Shown here: in pieces, positions 17,308 to 24,958 of the stretch | Layout: the number at the start of each line of letters is the position of its first letter | Position numbering within the stretch: the stretch's first letter is position 1 | Origin: Euryarchaeota archaeon UBA19 | Lineage (GTDB): Archaea > Thermoplasmatota > Poseidoniia > Poseidoniales > Thalassarchaeaceae | Reading direction: 5' to 3' | Length of the DNA: 29,730 nucleotides | NCBI GenBank assembly: GCA_002502175.1 | Contig: DAPQ01000032.1 | Location: forward strand, 1-29,730 | Notes under the pieces: model-generated | What the model saw: the letters and a program-made list of their open reading frames with translations, nothing else | The model's database searches: none | What the model was told of the DNA's origin: nothing | Position numbers and translations under genes: made by a program

Positions 17308-18000
17308 ATGGGACATCCTAAGTTTGCACGACCTAAGACTCAGACTCCAACACATCCTTGGAAGGCTGCTAGAATCGAAGAAGAACACGCCCTCAAGGAC
17401 CAATTCGGCCTAAAGAAGGTCGGTGGAATGCGTGAGATTTGGCGAGAGAAATCAGCCCTAAGGCGTCACCGAAACCAAGCAATGAAACTCATTGGTAGAG
17501 TTGATTCCTCAGAAGGTCACTATGCTCAAGAGAAAACCGATTTGGTCGATTCTCTTGTTCGTAAGGGGCTACTAGCCGAGGGATCAAGCGTAGATGATGT
17601 TCTGCAGATTACCGTAGAGCACATGCTTGCTCGAAGGTTACAATCAGTAGTCTACTACCGTGGTCTTGCGCCGTCCATGCGCGCAGCTCGAAATATGATA
17701 GTTCACGGACACATCTCAATCGGCGATCAGAGAATGACCGTTCCTGGATACAAGATTCTACGACAAGAGGAAGATAGTCTGCAGTATAGTGCAACATCTC
17801 CTTACCTAGATGAGAACCATCCATTCCGTGTTGAGATGGAGCAACTCCGAATGACTCGACAGACTGATGAAGAGGAACTGGAAGAAGTCGGCGGAGTTAG
17901 AGCGACCACCGATAATGATGATTTTGTTCAACAAATCAAGGCTGATGCTGAAGAAGCACCTACAGTAGAGGAAACAATCCCTGAAGGAGGCGATGAGTGA
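17308..18000 (+). CDS. rpsD: Small ribosomal subunit protein uS4
   Basis: A 230-residue archaeal uS4, a primary binder of 16S rRNA and part of the mRNA entry site. It begins MGHPKFARPKTQTPTHPW, as in archaeal S4/eukaryotic S9; the S4 RNA-binding domain is at about 108-155 (LARRLQSVVYYRGL, ARNMIVHGHISIGDQRM). The last 45 residues form a long acidic tail (ETIPEGGDE end) not essential to the fold. A GAGGTG ribosome-binding segment overlapping the rpsM stop lies 7 bases before ATG. Its stop TGA shares one base with the ATG of rpsK, indicating translational coupling. In bacteria S4 is the repressor of the equivalent operon; whether this archaeal S4 acts on the upstream leader is an open guess. Confidence 0.97.
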   Translation: MGHPKFARPKTQTPTHPWKAARIEEEHALKDQFGLKKVGGMREIWREKSALRRHRNQAMKLIGRVDSSEGHYAQEKTDLVDSLVRKGLLAEGSSVDDVLQITVEHMLARRLQSVVYYRGLAPSMRAARNMIVHGHISIGDQRMTVPGYKILRQEEDSLQYSATSPYLDENHPFRVEMEQLRMTRQTDEEELEEVGGVRATTDNDDFVQQIKADAEEAPTVEETIPEGGDE

Positions 18001-18380
18001 TGGGTCACAAGGCTGTTTTACACATCTTCAGCACGTACAACAACGTACTAATCACCGCCACCGATCTTACCGGAGCAGAGACTTTGGCAAAGGTATCTGG
18101 TGGAATGGTAACCAAGAAGGGCAGTGATGCAGGTGGTCAGTTTGCCGCAACAAGAGCGGCTGAAATGATTGCTGAAATGCTAGCCGAGAAAGAATTCGAC
18201 CAAGTTATCGTCAAGTATCGAGGAGCAGGTGGAAACCGATCGCACAGTGCACCTGGTGCTACTGCTGCTATCCGTGCATTAACTCGTGCGGGTGTACAAA
18301 TCACTCGAATTGAAGATGTAACTCCTATCCCAACCAATGGGACGAAGAAAAAGGGCGGCCGAAGAGGCCGTAGGGTCTGA
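18000..18380 (+). CDS. rpsK: Small ribosomal subunit protein uS11
   Basis: A 126-residue archaeal uS11 of the 30S platform. Landmarks are HIFSTYNNVLITATDLTGAE, MVTKKGSDAGGQFAATRAA, VKYRGAGGNRSHSAPG and the basic end KKKGGRRGRRV. ATG 18000 (MGHKAVLHIF) is chosen: GGAGG at 17986-17990 is well spaced and the start overlaps the rpsD stop by one base (TGATG). GTG at 17997 is also in frame. Confidence 0.97.
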   Translation: MGHKAVLHIFSTYNNVLITATDLTGAETLAKVSGGMVTKKGSDAGGQFAATRAAEMIAEMLAEKEFDQVIVKYRGAGGNRSHSAPGATAAIRALTRAGVQITRIEDVTPIPTNGTKKKGGRRGRRV

Positions 18381-18387
18381 GGTGATT

Positions 18388-19380
18388 ATGATGGTGAAAA
18401 TAGAAGTTCTAGATATGGGAGCAGAGAATGCTAAGCTCTTGATTAAAGATAGCGACCGTGCATTTGCAAACGCCCTTCGCCGAACTATGATGTCAGAAAC
18501 ACCGAAGATGGCAATTGAGACTGTTCGCTTCCAAATGGGTTCATTTGACCTGTGTCTTTCTTGCGGACACCTCAATCCTGCCGCTGCAGCCCGTGAATCA
18601 TCTGGAGGTTCAGGTTGCAATCAGTGTGGAAAGAAGTTGGAGAAAGAGGGTGTTGACTACACAGTTTGGGAAACCAACGGTGCCCTACCAGATGAGATGG
18701 TGGCTCAGCGCCTTGCAATGATTCCAATTCCAACCGACCACAAGATGTTCCATTACGAGGAAACTTGTCCAACTTGCAAGGATTTGGTCCCGGAAGATCG
18801 CGGATGCCCTACTTGCAACATGATATACACTTGCAAGGCATTTGGAACTGAAGAAGGTATGACCGTTACCGCAGGTGACATGATTTACTTGGGTGATCAA
18901 AGTCTTGAGATTCCAGAGCACTACAGATCTATTCCTATTACTAAGTTGTATAAGGGACAGATGCTAGAATTCTACGCTACCGCAGTAATGGGTCGTGGAA
19001 GTCAGCATGCAAAGTGGTCACCTGTTTGCGGTGTTACTTTCGTACCAAGGCAAGTTGGAATCTTGAACAACAAGACCAAGGCGAAAATTCTCTGGGATTT
19101 GAATCTCACAATTACTGCAAAGGATTTCGATAAAGATGGCCGCCTTGATGACATTGAGAAGGTTGAGGCTCTCGCAAAGGAACTTCACCATGTTGGTGAT
19201 GGAACAGAGATACAGACCGAATTCAAAGATGCAATTACAATCGAAGACGTACCGGGAGAGTTCATTTTCAGCTTCGAAACTGATGGTTCAATGAGCCCAC
19301 AAACTGCACTTGAGATGGCTTCCTCTTCTCTATCAGAGACATTCAGTTCTCTTGGAGACGACCTGAAAGCTGTTCTCTGA
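18388..19380 (+). CDS. rpoD: RNA polymerase subunit D (Rpo3), enlarged
   Basis: A 330-residue homologue of archaeal RpoD/Rpo3 and eukaryotic RPB3, the assembly platform partner of subunit L. Family landmarks: ANALRRTMMSETPKMAIETV, LPDEMVAQRLAMIPIPTD, IPITKLYKGQMLEFYATAVMGRGSQHAKWSPV and a C-terminal SFETDGSMSPQTALEMA. The family is usually about 260-270 aa. Extra pieces are seen: a CX2C-X17-CX2C module (Cys56, 59, 77, 80) inserted before the VWETNGALPDEM segment; a second Cys set (Cys127, 130, 140, 143, 149) where some archaeal D subunits hold an Fe-S or zinc site; and a perfect EF-hand-like loop at 246-257 (DFDKDGRLDDIE). ATG 18388 follows GAGGTGA; ATG 18391 is also possible. It ends the ribosomal cluster. 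This is not a sigma factor. Confidence 0.95.
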   Translation: MMVKIEVLDMGAENAKLLIKDSDRAFANALRRTMMSETPKMAIETVRFQMGSFDLCLSCGHLNPAAAARESSGGSGCNQCGKKLEKEGVDYTVWETNGALPDEMVAQRLAMIPIPTDHKMFHYEETCPTCKDLVPEDRGCPTCNMIYTCKAFGTEEGMTVTAGDMIYLGDQSLEIPEHYRSIPITKLYKGQMLEFYATAVMGRGSQHAKWSPVCGVTFVPRQVGILNNKTKAKILWDLNLTITAKDFDKDGRLDDIEKVEALAKELHHVGDGTEIQTEFKDAITIEDVPGEFIFSFETDGSMSPQTALEMASSSLSETFSSLGDDLKAVL

Positions 19381-19422
19381 TGCCGACGTAGCATTCTTGC
19401 AGTGCCTCGGAGATGAAGGCGT

Positions 19423-20397
19423 ATGACTGCGGTCTTGGGTAGAGGCACCTGCGGGGGTCACGTCACACTACTGTTCACAGTCGAAGACATGGACGAGGAC
19501 CCCATAAAGCAAGGTAGTCTGGGCGCTGGGTTGTGCATGAATGATGGAGCAGAAGCCATTGCTAGAGGGGAATTAGGTGATTATTCCCTAGAAGTAAAAT
19601 TGCTAGATGGAAATGGCGATTCAAAGATGTTTCAGCATGTTTTAGACCTACTGAGTGAGGAAATTTCGGCGATTTCAGACTATAGTTGGGAAATCGCGAT
19701 TAGAAACAAATTACCATCATCACAAGGATTTGGAATGTCGGCCGCCGGCGCAATTGCCGCCGCCTCTGCATTCCAAAGAGCCCTCGGATTGCCTCATGAG
19801 GAGAGTTTGCGAAGATCTCTTGCTATCGCTCATTTGGTTGAGAGGCAGAATTCAACCGGGCTCGGAGATGTTACTGCATTAGCCGCTGGAGGAGTAGAGC
19901 GCAGATTGAGTCCAGGCTCTCCCTATTCGGGCGCTGATCTATTGAATGGACCTGGTCATTCCGAAGGTTGGACAGAATCGATTCCTGTGGTTTTGGCTTG
20001 GCGGGCAAACCCTGGAAGACACACATCGGAATATATTGACGATAATGATTGGAAACAGTCGATTACAGAGGCAGGAAGAAAACAAATGGATCAGTTGTCT
20101 GATGGGCCTTGGGATAATTCTCGATGGGGCGAACTTCTCAATTCTGCAGAGGCATTTTCAAAACAATCTGGGCTGAGTGATGATGCATCTCGTTCAGAAC
20201 TGGTAGAGAAAGGAAAAAACGCCTCGCTAAGAGCCGGTTTAGATTCAGATACATCGGTTTTGTTGTGCATGTTAGGAGAAAGTATTGCCATTGTTCCGCG
20301 AGAACTTTCAAAGGAAATTTCTCTAGAGAATTTATTGTCGGAATTAACCGAAGAAGGGTTGGATGTTACTCTAACTAAAGTCGGGCCACTATCATGA
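19423..20397 (+). CDS. Pantoate kinase (archaeal GHMP family, PoK)
   Basis: A 324-residue GHMP-family kinase that phosphorylates pantoate with ATP to 4-phosphopantoate, the archaeal route to coenzyme A. Signs: CGGHVTLLFTVEDMDEDPIKQGSLGAGLCM near the N-terminus in the PoK pattern, the GHMP motif LPSSQGFGMSAAGAIAAASA (about residues 97-116), and NSTGLGDVTALAAGGVERR. The C-terminal half is shorter on motifs and more variable. ATG 19423 follows GGAGATGAAGG. It lies 42 bases after rpo3, where other archaea usually carry rpl18e, so it may share the ribosomal transcript. Its stop overlaps the stop of the convergent nuclease-like gene by 6 bases. Confidence 0.88.
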   Translation: MTAVLGRGTCGGHVTLLFTVEDMDEDPIKQGSLGAGLCMNDGAEAIARGELGDYSLEVKLLDGNGDSKMFQHVLDLLSEEISAISDYSWEIAIRNKLPSSQGFGMSAAGAIAAASAFQRALGLPHEESLRRSLAIAHLVERQNSTGLGDVTALAAGGVERRLSPGSPYSGADLLNGPGHSEGWTESIPVVLAWRANPGRHTSEYIDDNDWKQSITEAGRKQMDQLSDGPWDNSRWGELLNSAEAFSKQSGLSDDASRSELVEKGKNASLRAGLDSDTSVLLCMLGESIAIVPRELSKEISLENLLSELTEEGLDVTLTKVGPLS

Positions 20398-21447
20398 ATG
20401 TGATCCGCCAGCTCGCTTTTCGTGGAACTCATTAAGTGGAGTCAAATCTAGAGGGCTGGCATCGAGTAAAATTGCACCTCTTTGAACTAAAGAACCAGTA
20501 AATCCGTGTCTATACACGATCGCTCCTTGGCCATATTCCTTGACGTATCTGTCAACCTGTTTCTGAGTCTTCTTCCGAGGGAATCTTAGGTCCGCTCCAT
20601 AGAAGTGCTTAGCATCAATCCAGGCACAAGGAACTCCATTGATTCTGACATCATCAAGCAACAGCAGGTCAGGGGTAACTACCGCTCGGCCTTCAGATTC
20701 TTTCTGCTCACGAAGTAAATCCTCCTGTCTTCGAAAACGAATGTCTAGGGAATCAAAGTGTGCACATAGAATATCTTCGAAAACCTCAGCAGCCGTCTGA
20801 GTATCGGACTGATTGACTGAACTGACCTTATCGGCTTCCTCCGCTTTGGCGAACTCCTCTTGGTCACGATCATTCATTCTATTCGGGTTTTTCAGTGTCT
20901 CTTTGATTCGATTCTTTGACCATCCTCGACCACTTAATATCGCTCTAAATGTATTAACTGGAGGCGCATCAAATCGTTGGGAAAGAGTGAGTACCCCCTC
21001 ACCCTTATCGTATCGTCTTCGTAATTGATTTGCATTTCGCATCAAGCGCCCGTGTGAATGAACACTCTTTTCTTGATTCAAGGCACCGCGAAGCGAAAGT
21101 GCTTGTTCTATGGTTATTGGAAGATGGTCTATTTGACCTCTAATTTCATCGACTCTTTCTTCGGGAAGGAAGCCAAATTCTCCGGGTTTACAGACAATAT
21201 CTCCTACCTTCCTTTGGATATTTTTTGGAACTGCATTAGTTCTCCACTTCAATTGTCTTTCTTGTGGAGGGGGGTCGATTGATTCAGGCATTCCCATCGG
21301 AGGTGGTGACTGATTGAAACGTGCCAAGGCTTGCTCAACAGCATCAGGATCGCCTTGCGACCATGGCTTAGATTCGGCACCATTGGTCGGCTTCCTTCGA
21401 GACCGACGCCTTCTGCGGCGGCCTCCACCTTCCTTATTCTCGCTCAA
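20392..21447 (-). CDS. TPD-motif PD-(D/E)XK nuclease-like protein, CDIN1 homologue
   Basis: A 351-residue protein. The first 20 residues are strongly basic (GGGRRRRRRSRRK) and probably bind nucleic acid. A helical region (about 100-200; LTLSQRFDAPPVNTFRAIL) looks like a winged or tri-helical DNA-binding unit. The C-terminal part has TPD at 258-260 (TPDLLLLDDVRINGVPCAWIDAKHFYGA) followed by QVDRYVKEYGQGAIVYRHGF, the pattern of the TPD family typified by human C15orf41/CDIN1. Asp260, Asp278 and Lys280 would be the PD-(D/E)XK metal and catalytic residues. Human CDIN1 works with codanin-1 and is mutated in congenital dyserythropoietic anaemia I. The archaeal role is unknown, probably DNA repair or Holliday junction processing by fold. 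TTG 21447 is the only start after an upstream in-frame TAG. Confidence 0.78.
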   Translation of the reverse strand: MSENKEGGGRRRRRRSRRKPTNGAESKPWSQGDPDAVEQALARFNQSPPPMGMPESIDPPPQERQLKWRTNAVPKNIQRKVGDIVCKPGEFGFLPEERVDEIRGQIDHLPITIEQALSLRGALNQEKSVHSHGRLMRNANQLRRRYDKGEGVLTLSQRFDAPPVNTFRAILSGRGWSKNRIKETLKNPNRMNDRDQEEFAKAEEADKVSSVNQSDTQTAAEVFEDILCAHFDSLDIRFRRQEDLLREQKESEGRAVVTPDLLLLDDVRINGVPCAWIDAKHFYGADLRFPRKKTQKQVDRYVKEYGQGAIVYRHGFTGSLVQRGAILLDASPLDLTPLNEFHEKRAGGSHS

Positions 21448-21507
21448 CGAGGCTTGCGAGATGTCGGACGTCCATGAACCCTCGCGCTAAAGAAGCCCGA
21501 TTTCAAA

Positions 21508-21864
21508 TCATGAATTACTGGAGTTTCTGTTTCGATTACGAGCATATAGATCGTAAGCAAAATTACGTAAGGGGCTCGGAACGAACCAAATTATGGCACC
21601 GAAATTATAGGGGAAACCAAGGCCAAGAAGAATGCGAATAACCGCTGAAGATTGAGCATACCATTTCCCAGATTCATCGATTAAAAACACTGAGTCAAGT
21701 TCTCTCATCTTTGCCGGACGATTGCTTAGAACTTCTTCACCCTCGGTGGTCTCTTGGGCTATAACCGAGAATCGATTTGATGAATCTCGCTTGTTAATGA
21801 AAGCCGCCCAGCCAGTACAAACCGGGCAAAAACCATCAATGAGAACGGTGTACTGAGAGCCCAT
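21508..21864 (-). CDS. DCC-family (DUF393) thiol-disulfide oxidoreductase-like protein
   Basis: A 118-residue protein with the DCC-family start: a strand then DGFCPVC, matching the DGXCXXC pattern of YuxK-like proteins, followed by FSVIAQET and LDSVFLIDESGKWYAQSSAVIRIL. The last 40 residues hold a hydrophobic turn (FGAIIWFVPSPLRNFAYDLYARNRNR) also typical of the family. The CXXC pair suggests thiol redox chemistry, but no substrate is known for the family. ATG 21864 begins 11 bases after the leuS stop codon, so it is probably the second gene of a leuS transcript; GTG 21873 is in frame but would crowd the leuS stop. Confidence 0.8.
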   Translation of the reverse strand: MGSQYTVLIDGFCPVCTGWAAFINKRDSSNRFSVIAQETTEGEEVLSNRPAKMRELDSVFLIDESGKWYAQSSAVIRILLGLGFPYNFGAIIWFVPSPLRNFAYDLYARNRNRNSSNS

Positions 21865-21875
21865 CGCTAACACTC

Positions 21876-24749
21876 TCAGACAAAGGCGATACCTGGCTCC
21901 AATGGGAAAGCGAAGCGTGCCTTTCCTCCAATATCTTCACCTTCGCCAACCGGATATGCAACAACAGAATTGACTTCCAAAACAGTCGCGATAAAGTCCG
22001 CAGCAGAATTGATTACTTCGCTTTCATCAAGGCCACTCAAGATCAATTCTTTCTCGCCTTCTGCCCAGGTGTGTATTCGGCCTCTTTTCTTCTTTGAGCC
22101 CATAGTCAAGGCCATCCAAGTTTGGAATATTTCTCCCCTCAAGGCCTCATTCTCGAAAATCTCCATTGACTTCAGATGATCTTGGCCTTTTGCTTTGAAA
22201 TCAAAATCTTCATTCGCCAAAATTACCGCTTCACGCGATAACTCAACCTTCCAAGATGGCGCGGTTTGAATTACAACTCCTGAAATTTCTGCATCAGAGT
22301 GACGTTCTGCTAACCCCCTTAGGTTACGGGCAGATTCAATAACTCCACGCAGGTAAGATTCTCTAGCAAGAATACTAGCATCATTTTCCTCACCCGAGTA
22401 GAACTTCATTTCATGTGTCGCCAACATATCGGATGCTTCACCCATCGAAAGTTCTGACCAGAATTCTTCTGCGATATGCGGGGTTGCTGGCGCCAACATT
22501 GGTGCCCATCCGCGAAGATATTGGCGCGCAGTGTCCCTATCCGCCCCACCTCTTCGTAGATACCAATGCCAATCAGATAACATCTCGAAGTGACTTACCA
22601 TGACTCCTTCTCGGAGGCTTACAGCTTCCATACACTCTCGCCAACGATCTTGATTGACCCTAAGGCGAGCCAGCAACCAGGAATCCATCGGACCGGGAGA
22701 GTCTGAAAGGGAAATTCCATGATTGAAGGCGTCAATTATTGAACAAACTTGCTTGTGATTTGCAATTACAGCATTGTCGGACCAATCCATTCCTGCCTCT
22801 GGGTTGGCACCGAAGAGAATGAACAGACGGACAGTGTCAGCACCAAATCGGTCTACCATTTCTCCTGGGCTCACAGTATTGCCTAGACTCTTGCTCATCT
22901 TGGCGGAACGTGAGCCCAATCCTTGTCCACAATTGGGGCAATCTCCTCCGAAATTATCTATGTGATACTCGGTATTACAATCTACACAGAATGGCGCGGG
23001 TGCGTTGAGCATCCCTTGACAGACTAAGCGCCCGAATGGCTCGCTGACCTCATTCATACCTAGGTCGCGAGTAGCCTTTGTGAAGAATCGAGCATACAGT
23101 AGATGCATGACGGCGTGTTCAATACCGCCAATGTACAAGTCAACACCTCCATTCATCCAATAATCCACTGCTTCACGATCGAATGGGGCTGAGTCATTTG
23201 ATGAATCGACGAATCTCATAAAGTACCATGATGAATCATAGAATGTATCCATTGTATCGGTCTCTCTGCGTGCAGGACCGTTGCACTGCGGACAAGTTGT
23301 AGTAAGGAATGATTCACTTCGAGCCAGTGGATTACCACTCTCTTCCCAACTAAAAGTCACATCCAAAGGCAGCTCTACGGGTAGTTGTTCGTAGGGTACC
23401 GGAACTACTCCACAAGAATCACAATGTAACATTGGGATTGGAGTTCCCCAGAAGCGCTGGCGGCTCAGTAACCAATCCTTCAGCCGATATTCAGTGGAAC
23501 CGTGGCCCGCTCCTTTTTGTTCTAAGGAGGAAATTACCGCGGTCTTTGCATCATTGCCGAATAGACCATCGAATCCTTCTATGGTCGAGTTGACCATCCA
23601 TCCTAATCCATCGAATACAGGATTCTCCTCAACTCCTTCTCCACCTTCATTCCTTGAAAGAACTGGTTTGATTTCAAGTCCATATTTCTTGGCGAAGTCG
23701 TAATCTCGCTGATCGTGTCCTGGAACTGCCATCACAGCACCGGTTCCATAGCTTGCAACAACAAAATTACCAGCAAAAATTGGTACTTCTTCTCCGGTGA
23801 TTGGATTAGACGCAAATCTACCAAGAGGAACTCCTTTCTTTTCTTTTAGCATATTGATTCGCTCAAATTCAGTCATTCGAGCGCACTCCTCTGCTAAATC
23901 TCTCCAAGCCTGTTCGTATTCAGTTCCGCTTACTAGTGGCTCACATAGGGGATGTTCAGGGGATAGAGTAACGAAAGTGACTCCGAAAATTGTATCTGGA
24001 CGGGTTGTAAATGCACCAATGCTAGCGGATGCGCCTTCTACCTCACCGACCACAGGGAATTCTATGTGTGCACCATGTGAACGGCCAATCCAGTTTCGCT
24101 GCATCGCTTTGACGTTCTCTGGAAATTCAATGTGGTCTAATTCATCCAATAATTCGTCAGCATACTCTGTCATACGCAAGAACCACTGCGCCATATCCTT
24201 CTGAACTACTTCGAGACCACAACGCCAACAACGATTATTCTTGACTTGCTCATTTGCAAGTACCGTATCACAATCATCACACCAATTGACTGGTGCGAAT
24301 CTCCTTTCTACCAAACCGGCTTCGTTGAATCGAAGGAATAATTCTTGGTTCCAGCGATAATATTCCGGTGTGGAAGTTGCAAACATTCGCCTCCAGTCGT
24401 ATGAATACCCCATTCTCTCCTGATCGGCTCTAATCATCTCGATATTTCTCTCAGTGACGCTGTGAGGGTGGCCGCCTTCTTTCTTGGCAGCGTTTTCAGC
24501 GGGCATTCCGAATGAGTCATATCCCATCGGATAGAGTACATTCTTTCCCATCAAACGCTGGAATCGAGCCATGGCATCGCCAATCGAGTAATTTCTTACG
24601 TGGCCCATGTGCATGTATCCAGATGGATATGGAAACATCTCGAGGCAGTAGAATTTCTCGCGAGAATCGTCTACTTCTGCATCGAATACGCGGGCGTCAC
24701 GCCAGCGAGCTTGCCAGCGCGTCTCGATTTCCGCCGAATCGTATACCAT
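21876..24749 (-). CDS. leuS: Leucyl-tRNA synthetase, bacterial type
   Basis: A 957-residue class Ia synthetase that charges tRNA-Leu. The signature FPYPSGYMHMGHVRNYSIGDA has HMGH at 47-50, and VLYPMGYDSFGMPAENAAKKEGGHP is the bacterial form (archaeal enzymes read like FPMAFHxTGTPI). The zinc hairpin NWCDDC..CWRCG, QWFLRMTEYADELL, the CP1 editing domain with FTTRPDTIFGVTF and GTGAVMAVPGHDQRDYDF, and KMSKS (617-621) all follow bacterial order. Unlike E. coli LeuRS (860 aa), a CX2C-X12-CX2C module (Cys588, 591, 604, 607) lies just before KMSKS, where the leucine-specific insertion sits in bacteria. GAGGTG precedes the ATG by 5 bases and is complementary to a segment 72 bases upstream. The gene was probably acquired from bacteria. 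Confidence 0.96.
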   Translation of the reverse strand: MVYDSAEIETRWQARWRDARVFDAEVDDSREKFYCLEMFPYPSGYMHMGHVRNYSIGDAMARFQRLMGKNVLYPMGYDSFGMPAENAAKKEGGHPHSVTERNIEMIRADQERMGYSYDWRRMFATSTPEYYRWNQELFLRFNEAGLVERRFAPVNWCDDCDTVLANEQVKNNRCWRCGLEVVQKDMAQWFLRMTEYADELLDELDHIEFPENVKAMQRNWIGRSHGAHIEFPVVGEVEGASASIGAFTTRPDTIFGVTFVTLSPEHPLCEPLVSGTEYEQAWRDLAEECARMTEFERINMLKEKKGVPLGRFASNPITGEEVPIFAGNFVVASYGTGAVMAVPGHDQRDYDFAKKYGLEIKPVLSRNEGGEGVEENPVFDGLGWMVNSTIEGFDGLFGNDAKTAVISSLEQKGAGHGSTEYRLKDWLLSRQRFWGTPIPMLHCDSCGVVPVPYEQLPVELPLDVTFSWEESGNPLARSESFLTTTCPQCNGPARRETDTMDTFYDSSWYFMRFVDSSNDSAPFDREAVDYWMNGGVDLYIGGIEHAVMHLLYARFFTKATRDLGMNEVSEPFGRLVCQGMLNAPAPFCVDCNTEYHIDNFGGDCPNCGQGLGSRSAKMSKSLGNTVSPGEMVDRFGADTVRLFILFGANPEAGMDWSDNAVIANHKQVCSIIDAFNHGISLSDSPGPMDSWLLARLRVNQDRWRECMEAVSLREGVMVSHFEMLSDWHWYLRRGGADRDTARQYLRGWAPMLAPATPHIAEEFWSELSMGEASDMLATHEMKFYSGEENDASILARESYLRGVIESARNLRGLAERHSDAEISGVVIQTAPSWKVELSREAVILANEDFDFKAKGQDHLKSMEIFENEALRGEIFQTWMALTMGSKKKRGRIHTWAEGEKELILSGLDESEVINSAADFIATVLEVNSVVAYPVGEGEDIGGKARFAFPLEPGIAFV

Positions 24750-24751
24750 TT

Positions 24752-24902
24752 CTTCACCTCATTCGAAATGGGAGTCCTTTCAGACTCCCAAGCTAAGCAG
24801 CAGGTCGAGCGAGTAGCCCGCCGCGAAGTTAGGTGAAGCAGGCATTCGCGCCATACTTGGCCGTCGGGCCTTCTCTCTTTCAATCATTGGATTGAGAAAG
24901 CA
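24752..24902 (-). promoter_or_regulatory. Structured leader of leuS with sequestered Shine-Dalgarno (candidate)
   Basis: In the leuS RNA direction, CUUCACCU (24838-24831) is the exact complement of AGGUGAAG (24759-24752), which is the leuS ribosome-binding sequence and its spacer. Pairing would hide it. Inside this closing helix lies a perfect 7-bp hairpin, GGGAGUC-UGAAAG-GACUCCC (24789-24770). Farther upstream are a GGCC/GGCC hairpin (24858-24869) and a 9-bp bulged hairpin at 24879-24902, which may instead mark the divergent promoter. The 209-base gap to the MBL gene is otherwise featureless. No T-box or known riboswitch consensus is seen. Confidence 0.5.
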
Positions 24903-24958
24903 AGTTTGACGTCAATCAATCGCCATCGCTATGCCTCAGAAGCCTCTCGGAGGTGTTG

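Noticed and set aside
18388..19380. Bacterial sigma-70 (also called rpoD)
   Set aside because: The protein has the archaeal subunit D/RPB3 pattern and sits after rpsK; it shares no sigma regions.
24752..24902. T-box riboswitch before leuS
   Set aside because: The gene is a synthetase with a structured leader, but I see no AGGGUGGNACCGCG-type antiterminator bulge, no specifier loop with a leucine codon in context, and no terminator with a U tract.
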